6,390 bases of DNA from an uncultured Actinomycetes bacterium (GTDB lineage: Bacteria; Actinomycetota; Thermoleophilia; Solirubrobacterales; 70-9). The translations under genes and the position numbers were made by a program. Location: the NCBI GenBank assembly GCA_946479725.1, contig CAMLHB010000139.1, positions 1 through 6,390 of the forward strand, written 5' to 3'. Each line of letters starts with the position of its first letter. Positions within the stretch are counted from its first letter, which is position 1. The notes beneath the pieces were generated by a model that ran no database searches, had not been told where the DNA came from, and saw only the letters and a list, made by a program, of their open reading frames with translations. Positions 1 to 5,708 of this stretch are shown piece after piece.

Positions 1-234
1 CACGACGACTGCGGCATGCAGAAGATCACCGAGGACGGCTTCCGGATGGAGCTGCAGGAGACCACCGGGGTCGCCCCCGCCTTCGCGATCGAGGCCTTCC
101 AGGACGTCGAGGAGGACGTCCGGCAATCGATCCGCCGGGTTCGCTCCTCTCCCTTCCTGCCGCACCGCGACGTCGTCCGCGGCTTCGTCTACGACGTCGA
201 CAGCCACGAGCTGCGCGAGGTCGAGGCGGAGTAG
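1..234 (+). CDS. Beta-carbonic anhydrase, C-terminal part (5' end outside window)
   Basis: This is the end of a zinc enzyme that interconverts CO2 and bicarbonate in the cytoplasm. The reading frame is open from the first base and gives 77 residues before TAG. It opens with H-D-D-C-G-M, the second zinc-ligand motif (HxxC) of beta-carbonic anhydrases. The first cysteine ligand and the Asp/Arg dyad must lie upstream of the window. The rest, including VRQSIRRVRSSPF and RGFVYDV, fits the C-terminus of the short actinobacterial type that I recall from Mycobacterium tuberculosis Rv1284. About 75 residues after the HxxC motif is the normal remaining length, so the 3' end looks intact. The ATG at 16 encodes the Met of DCGM and is internal, not a start. 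The iron-transporter gene follows after 32 bases in the same direction, so co-transcription is possible but no functional link is evident. Confidence 0.88.
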   Translation, partial: HDDCGMQKITEDGFRMELQETTGVAPAFAIEAFQDVEEDVRQSIRRVRSSPFLPHRDVVRGFVYDVDSHELREVEAE

Positions 235-266
235 AAACCGGCCCCGGGCCGTGCCACGATGACGGC

Positions 267-1385
267 ATGCCGAAGGGCGAGGCGGAGCGCTGGCGGGTCA
301 ATCTCCAGGATGAGATCGACAGCGCCGAGCTCTACCGCCGCATCGCCGCGGTCGAGGAGGACGAGCGGCTGGCCGAGGTCTACGAACGGCTGGCCGAGGT
401 CGAGGAGCGACATGCGGAGCTCTGGCGCGAGCGCCTGAGGAGCGCCGGCGAGGAGGCGCCGGCGGCGCGAGTGGGCTGGCGGACGCGGCTGTTGGCCCGG
501 CTCGCGGGCCGCTTCGGCCCCGAGTTCGTACTGCCGACGATCGATGCGATGGAGCAGGCCGACGCCGGCTCCTACGACTCCCAACCGGAGGCGGCCGGCA
601 CGACGCTGCCGGCGGAGGAGCGCTCCCACGCCCGGCTCCTGCGGGAGATCGCGGGCGACGGGAGCGGCCTGGCGGGCTCCGCGGTGGCGCGGCTCGAGGG
701 ACGTCACCGGGTCGCCAGCGGCAACTCCCTGCGGGCGGCGGTGCTCGGCGCCAACGACGGGCTGCTCTCCAACTTCAGCCTGGTGATGGGAGTTGCCGGC
801 GCCCAGCTGGGGAACACGGAGATCCTCATCACCGGGCTGGCGGGGCTGGTCGCCGGCGCCGGCTCGATGGCGATGGGCGAGTGGATCTCGGTGATGAACG
901 CGCGCGAGCTCTTCAGCCGGCAGATCGGGATCGAGCGCGAAGAGCTGGAGGCGGTCCCCGAGGAGGAGCGCGAGGAGCTGGCTTTGATCTACCAGGCAAA
1001 GGGGCTTTCGGCTGAGGAGGCGGGCGAGCTGGCGGACCGGCTGATGTCCTCGCCGGCGAAGGCGCTCGACACCCTGGCGCGCGAGGAGCTGGGCATCGAC
1101 CCCGAGGAGCTCGGCGGCTCCGCCGGCGGCGCCGCGGCCACCTCCTTCGTCCTCTTCGCGATCGGCGCGACCGTCCCGATCCTCCCCTTCCTCTTCCTCG
1201 ACGGGACCGCCGCGATCCTCCTCAGCGCCGCCCTCTCCGCCGCGGCGCTGTTCGGGATCGGAGCCCTGATCACGCTGATGACCGGCCGCAGCGTGCTCTT
1301 CTCGGGCGCCAGGCAGGTGCTGGTGGGCCTCGCCGCTGCCGCCCTCACCTACGCCCTCGGGATCGCGATCGGCGGCGCGGTCTGA
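267..1385 (+). CDS. Ferritin-like (erythrin) domain fused to VIT1/CCC1-family iron/manganese transporter
   Basis: This 372-residue membrane protein probably moves Fe2+ or Mn2+ across the cytoplasmic membrane. Residues 10-130 form a ferritin-like four-helix domain. Candidate diiron ligands are E16 or E21, the E46-x-x-H49 pair, E96, and the E118-x-x-H121 pair. Residues 147-372 are a VIT1 domain: TM1 about 155-178 with the conserved ANDGLLSN (D164), TM2 about 185-210 with SMAMGEW (M201, M203, E205), a Glu-rich cytosolic metal-binding hairpin about 222-262, then TM3-TM5 at about 290-311, 314-337 and 348-370. The same architecture occurs in MbfA, the membrane-bound ferritin-like iron exporter of alpha-proteobacteria. 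Export as protection against iron or peroxide stress is therefore the likeliest role, but direction and metal are inferred. ATG 267 has no Shine-Dalgarno sequence. CACGAT at 255-260 lies six bases before it and is a poor leaderless-type -10 candidate. No iron-box operator was recognised. Confidence 0.92.
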   Translation: MPKGEAERWRVNLQDEIDSAELYRRIAAVEEDERLAEVYERLAEVEERHAELWRERLRSAGEEAPAARVGWRTRLLARLAGRFGPEFVLPTIDAMEQADAGSYDSQPEAAGTTLPAEERSHARLLREIAGDGSGLAGSAVARLEGRHRVASGNSLRAAVLGANDGLLSNFSLVMGVAGAQLGNTEILITGLAGLVAGAGSMAMGEWISVMNARELFSRQIGIEREELEAVPEEEREELALIYQAKGLSAEEAGELADRLMSSPAKALDTLAREELGIDPEELGGSAGGAAATSFVLFAIGATVPILPFLFLDGTAAILLSAALSAAALFGIGALITLMTGRSVLFSGARQVLVGLAAAALTYALGIAIGGAV

Positions 1386-1404
1386 GAGCGCCCAGCGCCT
1401 CGAA

Positions 1405-1410
1405 TATCTT
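1405..1410 (+). promoter_or_regulatory. Candidate -10 box of a leaderless promoter for the S9 peptidase
   Basis: TATCTT matches the actinobacterial TANNNT -10 pattern and ends six bases before ATG 1417. A transcript would then begin at or within a base of the start codon. The 31-base gap has no purine-rich Shine-Dalgarno sequence and is locally AT-richer than its surroundings, which supports this reading. No convincing -35 hexamer is visible about 17 bases upstream, inside the end of the preceding gene. The call is inferred from spacing alone. Confidence 0.35.
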
Positions 1411-1416
1411 GCTCCG

Positions 1417-3384
1417 ATGACGACCGTTTCTCCATACGGCTCCTGGTCCTCGCCGATCGAGGCGGCGACCGTGGCCCGAGCCGGGCGGCGGCTGGCCTTC
1501 CCGGCGATCGCCGAAGACGGCGCCGTCTGGTGGGCCGAGGGACGGCCCGAGGAGGGCGGCCGCGTCTGCCTGATGCGGCGACCGGCGGGCGGCGAGCCCG
1601 AACGGGTGACGGCCGAGGGCGTCAACGTGCGCACGCGGGTGCACGAGTATGGCGGCGGCGCCTGGTGCCTGGTCGGGGCTGACGTCGTCGTCTTCGCCTC
1701 CTTCGAGGACCAGCGCCTCTACAGCCAGCGGCTGGGTGGGGAGCCGCTCGCGATCTCGCCGGAGCCGCCGGAGCCCGGGGCGCTGCGCTATGCCGACATG
1801 CGGCCGACGCCGGACGGCACCGCCCTCGTCTGCGTGCGCGAACGGGACGCTGAGCCTGAACCGGTAAACGAGATCGTCTCCCTACCCTTGGACGGCTCAG
1901 CCGAGCCGCAGGTCCTCGTCGGCGGCCGCGACTTCTACTCCTTCCCTCGCGTCAGCCCCGACGGCGCCTGGCTCGCCTGGACCTGCTGGGACCACCCGAA
2001 CATGCCATGGGACGGGACCGAGCTGTGGCTGGCGCCGCTCGAGGACCCGGGCGAGGAGCGGCTGATCGCCGGCGGCCGCGAGCGCTCGGTCTTCCAGCCC
2101 GAGTGGGATCGCGAAGGGCGCCTGCACTTCGTCTCCGACCGCAACGGCTGCTGGAACCTCTACCGCGCCCGCGACCCCGGCGGGCAGCTGAACGGCGAGG
2201 ACGGCTCGCTGATCCAGCTGACCGAGGAGAAGGCGGACCTCGCCCACCCGCAGTGGCTCTTCGGCGGCGCCACCTTCGCCTTCCTCGAGAGCGGCGCGAT
2301 CGCCTGCGTCCGCACCGAGGGCGCCGAGGAAAGGCTCTTCCTGCTGCGACCCGACGGCTGGGAACCGGCCGATCTCGGGCTCCCGTTCACCTCCTTCGGC
2401 TACCCGGTGCTCTCGGCCCGGGGCGATAAGGTCGCCTTCGCCGCAGCCAGCCCGGAGGCGGAGACGGCCGTCGTCCTCTACGACGCCGGGCGCGGCGAGA
2501 CCGAGGTGGTGCGCGCCTCCAGCGACGATCCGGTCGACCCGGCCTACGTCTCGCGGCCGCGGCCGGTCGAGTTCCCGACCGGCGAGGGCGAGGTCGCCTA
2601 CGGCTTCTTCTATCCGCCGGCCAACCCCGAGTTCGAGGCGCCGGAGGGGGAACTGCCGCCGCTGATCGTCGAGAGCCACGGTGGGCCAACCTCCCACGCC
2701 ACCCCGGCGCTCTCGCGCGAGTTCCTCTACTGGACCAGCCGCGGGATCGGCGTCGTCGACGTCAACTACCGCGGCTCCAGCGGCTACGGCCGCGAGTACC
2801 GCAACAAGCTGCGCGGGACCTGGGGCGTGGTCGACAACGAAGACTGCCTCAACGCGGCGCTCTACCTGGCCGATCAGGAGCTGGCTGATCGCGAGCGGCT
2901 GGCGATTCGCGGCGGCTCGGCCGGCGGCTACGCAACCCTCTGCGCGCTCACCTTCCACGACGGCTTCGCCGCCGGCGCCAGCTACTTCGGCGTCGCCGAT
3001 GCCGAGGCGCTCGCCGGCGATACCCACAAGTTCGAGTCCCGCTACCTCGACCTGCTGATCGGGCCCTATCCCGAGCAGGCCGAGCTCTACCGCGAGCGCT
3101 CGCCGATCCACCACGTCGAGCGGCTGCGCTCGCCGGTGATCCTCTTCCAGGGCCTCGAGGACATGGTCGTGCCGCCGAACCAGGCGGAGACGATGGTCGC
3201 GGCGCTGCAGAAGAACGGCATCCCCCATGCCTACCTCCCGTTCGAGGGCGAGCAGCACGGGTTCCGCAAGGCGGAGACCAACATCCGCTGCCTCGAAGCC
3301 GAGCTCTACTTCTACGGGCGGATCATGGGATTCGAGCCGGCCGGGGACCCCGAGCCGGTCGAGATCGCCGGGGAGACGAGTTAG
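1417..3384 (+). CDS. S9 family serine peptidase (prolyl oligopeptidase / acylaminoacyl-peptidase type)
   Basis: This 655-residue peptidase probably hydrolyses short peptides or removes N-terminal dipeptides or acyl-amino acids in the cytoplasm, as no signal peptide or membrane segment is present. Residues 1-375 form a beta-propeller that gates access. It begins with the family-typical start YGSWSSPI, followed by EGRPEEGGR (41-49) and HEYGGGAW (76-83), with repeated SPDG-type blade motifs such as 180-183. Residues 385-640 are an alpha/beta-hydrolase domain: HGGP at 421-424 forms the oxyanion region, NYRGSSGYG is at 450-458, nucleophile S501 sits in GGSAGG, acid D582 in EDMVVPP, and H614 in EQHGF. 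All three catalytic residues are present and the length is normal for the family. Exact substrate specificity cannot be read from the sequence. ATG 1417 is supported by the family-typical N-terminus. The final Ser codon and stop lie inside a palindrome shared with the convergent gene. Confidence 0.93.
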   Translation: MTTVSPYGSWSSPIEAATVARAGRRLAFPAIAEDGAVWWAEGRPEEGGRVCLMRRPAGGEPERVTAEGVNVRTRVHEYGGGAWCLVGADVVVFASFEDQRLYSQRLGGEPLAISPEPPEPGALRYADMRPTPDGTALVCVRERDAEPEPVNEIVSLPLDGSAEPQVLVGGRDFYSFPRVSPDGAWLAWTCWDHPNMPWDGTELWLAPLEDPGEERLIAGGRERSVFQPEWDREGRLHFVSDRNGCWNLYRARDPGGQLNGEDGSLIQLTEEKADLAHPQWLFGGATFAFLESGAIACVRTEGAEERLFLLRPDGWEPADLGLPFTSFGYPVLSARGDKVAFAAASPEAETAVVLYDAGRGETEVVRASSDDPVDPAYVSRPRPVEFPTGEGEVAYGFFYPPANPEFEAPEGELPPLIVESHGGPTSHATPALSREFLYWTSRGIGVVDVNYRGSSGYGREYRNKLRGTWGVVDNEDCLNAALYLADQELADRERLAIRGGSAGGYATLCALTFHDGFAAGASYFGVADAEALAGDTHKFESRYLDLLIGPYPEQAELYRERSPIHHVERLRSPVILFQGLEDMVVPPNQAETMVAALQKNGIPHAYLPFEGEQHGFRKAETNIRCLEAELYFYGRIMGFEPAGDPEPVEIAGETS

Positions 3385-3401
3385 CCCGTACGGGCTAACT
3401 C
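3378..3401. terminator. Perfect 24-bp palindrome, probable bidirectional terminator
   Basis: Bases 3378-3387 (GAGTTAGCCC) are exactly complementary to 3392-3401 (GGGCTAACTC) around the central GTAC, which is itself palindromic. As RNA from either strand this folds into a ten-pair stem with a four-base GUAC loop. It sits exactly where the peptidase gene (plus) and the acyltransferase gene (minus) converge. It contains both TAG stops, at 3382-3384 and as the complement of 3395-3397, plus the last Ser codon of each gene. No T-run follows on either strand, so it would be a tail-less hairpin terminator of the kind proposed for high-GC actinobacteria, not a classical intrinsic terminator. Confidence 0.65.
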
Positions 3402-5356
3402 ACCACGCAGCTCTTCGAGCCGCCTTCGGTTTCGCCTTTTTGCGGAAACGCGTGGGCGAGCGCGAGGGCGATCAGCTGGGCGCGGGCGGCGTATCCGGGG
3501 GAGGTGAAGTGGATGCCGTCTTCGATGAACCAGTCGTCTTTGACGTCGGAGGCCCAGTCGTAGACGCGCATGTTCGGATAGGAGTTGCAGGCGGCGACGA
3601 GTTCTTCGTCCCATTTCTGCATGTTTTCCTTTGAGTACGGGTCGCCCGGCGGGACGAGGGAGCGCACGTTGACCCAGAGCACCGGTTCGTCGCCGATGAT
3701 CGCCATCATTTTTTCGATCCGTTCGCGCTCGTCGATCGTCGAGCCGGCCGCGACGTTGGCGGCCTCGTTGGTCCCCAGGGCGAGCACCCAACAGCCTTTG
3801 AACCCTTCCGCCTTCCAGGCCGCCGCGACTTCCTGGGCGTTGGGTTGACCTTCGTAGCGCTCTTCGATCGAAGTGGCGCCGGTCACCTCCATATGGGTTT
3901 CCCTGACTCCGACTTCGGCGTAGCGGGCGGGGATGCGCTCGCCTTCCTGCGGCAGATATTCGGCATTGTCGAGTCCCTCGGAGGTCGAGTCGCCGATGTG
4001 GACGACGGCTTTGCAGGTCGATTTGGTCGAGTCTTCGGCCTGGGCCCTGGTCAGCGGCGGCGGCTTCGTCGTCCCCTCCGCCCGCGCCTGGGCGACCCGG
4101 ATGTCTTCGCCTTCGGCGGTGCTGGAGTTGACCCCGGCCATTCCGGCGAGGGCGACGAGGAAGACGATGCCGAGGCTGACGATCGCCACCCGCATCCCCG
4201 GCGCGAAGGTCTCCCATTTCCAGCCGACGGAGCGGCGGCGGGCGAAGAAGCGGCCGATCGCGCCGTGGCGGATCGGCTCCTCGACGAAGCGCCAGGAGAG
4301 GGCGGCGACGGCGAAGATCGCCGCCACCTGGAGCGCTTTGCCGAGCAGCCCCTCGGGCGGTCGGCCCCCGGGTCCGGTGAGGACGATGATCGGGGTCTGC
4401 CAGAGGTAGATCCCGTAGGAGCGGGCGCCGACCCAGCGCAGCGGCCGCACCCCGAGCCAGCGGCCGAGCCGGCAGGCCGGGTGGGCGAGCGGCATCAGCA
4501 CCATCACCGTCGCCAGCGAGAGCACGACGAAGCCGCCCTGGTAGAGGAAGCGGGAGAACTCGCCGACCTGCCAGATCATCAGGGCGATGATCAGCAGGCC
4601 GAGGACGCCGAGGCCGTCGAGCGTGTTGCGCGCCTGTGGCGTGACCCGGCGGCTCAGCTTGCGGCTCGGCCAGACCATCGCCAGGGCGGCGCCGAAGAGA
4701 AGGCCGCCGGCGCGGGTGTCGGTGCCGTAGTAGATCCGCGAGGGGTCGAGGCTCGGGTGATACAGGATCGCCATCTCGATCGAGGCGACGACCGCGAGGG
4801 CAATCGCCAGCACCGCCAGCCGCGGGCGCACGCCGGAGGCGAGCGGGCGCTCGTGGACGAGCTTGACCCCGAGCGAGAGCAGGAATGGCCAGAGGATGTA
4901 GAACTGCTCCTCGACCGAGAGCGACCAGAGGTGGTTGAGCGGCCCTTCGGGGGCGAAGCGGGCGAAGTAGGAGACGTTGGCGAAGATCTGCTCCCAGTTG
5001 TTGACGTAGAAGATCGAGGAGACGACCGCCTTGCGAAACTGGTCGGGCTGGGCGGGGCCGAAGATCGTCACCCAGGCGGCGACGACGAGCAGCATCAGGA
5101 ACAGCGCCGGCAGCAGGCGGCGGGCACGGGCGAGCCAGAACTGGACCAGCTGGATGCGGCCGCGGGAAGACAGCTGCGAGAGCAGGATGTCGGTGATCAG
5201 GTAGCCCGAGAGGGTAAAGAAGATGCCGACGCCGAGCAGGCCGCCGGGAGCCCAGCCGAAGCCGAGGTGGAAGAGGATGACTGCGAGGACTGCGATCGCG
5301 CGCAGCCCGTCGAGCCCAGGCATGTAGCGCTGGTTGCGCTTGACGGGTTCCGGCAT
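3395..5356 (-). CDS. Acyltransferase-3 (OafA/YrhL-like) membrane protein with C-terminal SGNH domain
   Basis: This 653-residue protein probably transfers acetyl groups onto a cell-surface polysaccharide, glycolipid or peptidoglycan. Residues 12-365 are an acyltransferase-3 domain of about ten membrane helices: PGLDGLRAIAVL opens it, H30 is the probable catalytic His at the end of TM1, FFTLSGYLITD (46-56) and RARRLLPA (77-84) follow, then WSLSVEEQFYILWP (144-157) and SYGIYLWQ (313-320). An extra helix at 387-407 carries the chain outside the membrane to an SGNH hydrolase-like domain at about 448-638, with nucleophile S457 in GDS, GTN at 528-530 and the D613-G-I-H616 catalytic pair. In known fusions (OafB type) both domains take part in O-acetylation. 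The acceptor is unknown. ATG 5356 gives the usual short cytosolic N-terminus, and the in-frame upstream extension looks non-coding. There is no Shine-Dalgarno sequence. Codon choice changes at the domain junction. Confidence 0.93.
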   Translation of the reverse strand: MPEPVKRNQRYMPGLDGLRAIAVLAVILFHLGFGWAPGGLLGVGIFFTLSGYLITDILLSQLSSRGRIQLVQFWLARARRLLPALFLMLLVVAAWVTIFGPAQPDQFRKAVVSSIFYVNNWEQIFANVSYFARFAPEGPLNHLWSLSVEEQFYILWPFLLSLGVKLVHERPLASGVRPRLAVLAIALAVVASIEMAILYHPSLDPSRIYYGTDTRAGGLLFGAALAMVWPSRKLSRRVTPQARNTLDGLGVLGLLIIALMIWQVGEFSRFLYQGGFVVLSLATVMVLMPLAHPACRLGRWLGVRPLRWVGARSYGIYLWQTPIIVLTGPGGRPPEGLLGKALQVAAIFAVAALSWRFVEEPIRHGAIGRFFARRRSVGWKWETFAPGMRVAIVSLGIVFLVALAGMAGVNSSTAEGEDIRVAQARAEGTTKPPPLTRAQAEDSTKSTCKAVVHIGDSTSEGLDNAEYLPQEGERIPARYAEVGVRETHMEVTGATSIEERYEGQPNAQEVAAAWKAEGFKGCWVLALGTNEAANVAAGSTIDERERIEKMMAIIGDEPVLWVNVRSLVPPGDPYSKENMQKWDEELVAACNSYPNMRVYDWASDVKDDWFIEDGIHFTSPGYAARAQLIALALAHAFPQKGETEGGSKSCVVS

Positions 5357-5367
5357 CTGTGGCCCGC

Positions 5368-5708
5368 ATGCTACGGATCGGCGCTGATAGGTCTCGGCGC
5401 AGTGGCAGCGCGGCGGCGGCGTCCTGTCCCAGCTTCCGGGTCCTGCACGACGACCGAATCGGCCCCGCCGTCCTCCCTCCGACGTCGGCCCCTCTACTTC
5501 GCCAAGGGTCCCTACCTGATCTACATCCCGACCAAGTCGGCGATCACCTGCCGGCGCGCCTCGGTCCTCTTCACCCGCTTCCTCGCCGCCCCGGGCGGTG
5601 CCCTGCCCGATCCGTGCCAGGTGAAGACCCAGACCGCGACCTTCTTCAAGCCCGCCCACCCCGCTCCGATCCGCCTTCCGGATCGAGCCCGCCAACGACG
5701 TCTCCTAG
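5368..5708 (+). pseudogene. Frame-disrupted remnant of a small secreted-type protein gene
   Basis: The 348 bases between the two flanking minus-strand genes hold no intact gene, but protein-like text appears on the plus strand in successive frames. ATG at 5368 gives M-L-R. The next frame gives a signal-peptide-like SALIGLGAVAA (5378-5410). The original frame then gives AAAASCPSFRVLHDDRIGP (5410-5466), running on to VLP at 5478. The second frame resumes with GPYLIYIPTKSAITCRRAS (5507-5563), then LFTRFLAAPGG and TQTATFFKPAHP. The third frame gives FRIEPANDVS (5676-5705) and stop TAG at 5706-5708. Joined, these make a coherent protein of roughly 105-115 residues with a signal peptide, resembling small secreted proteins of unknown function that I associate with Thermoleophilia (from memory, not a search). 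At least two frame changes are needed, four if the signal peptide belongs. The long intact genes on both sides make random sequencing error less likely than true decay, but do not exclude it. Confidence 0.55.

Noticed and set aside
16..234. A separate 72-residue gene starting at ATG 16
   Set aside because: The frame is open to base 1 and the five preceding codons complete the carbonic anhydrase zinc motif, so this ATG is internal.
1383..1416. Possible terminator hairpin between the transporter and the peptidase
   Set aside because: The GCGC-containing arms pair only imperfectly and over a few bases, with no T-run, so this is not better than expected by chance in GC-rich DNA.
189..1634. Long minus-strand open frame (481 codons) opposite the transporter gene
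   Set aside because: It is antisense to a clear gene, its product is a run of Arg/Ala/Gly/Pro-rich text with no recognisable domain, and stop-free antisense frames are expected at this GC content.
1897..3258. Long minus-strand open frame (453 codons) opposite the S9 peptidase
   Set aside because: It lies wholly within a well-supported gene with an intact catalytic triad. The antisense product is repetitive Val/Ala/Glu/Arg-rich text without motifs.
3381..5369. Second minus-strand open frame (662 codons) overlapping the acyltransferase
   Set aside because: Its product is extremely Arg/Pro-rich, and the acyltransferase and SGNH motifs are all in the other frame.
5410..5421. GCG-repeat tract as a programmed frameshift site in the remnant
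   Set aside because: A trinucleotide repeat changes length without changing frame, no classical slippery heptamer is visible, and several other shifts would still be needed, so decay or sequence error is the simpler explanation.
5357..5695. In-frame upstream extension of the acyltransferase (113 extra residues to an ATG at 5695)
   Set aside because: The extension is Arg/Gly/Glu-rich low-complexity text typical of an antisense frame in GC-rich DNA. The acyltransferase-3 domain begins normally 11 residues after ATG 5356, and the plus strand here carries better protein-like text.
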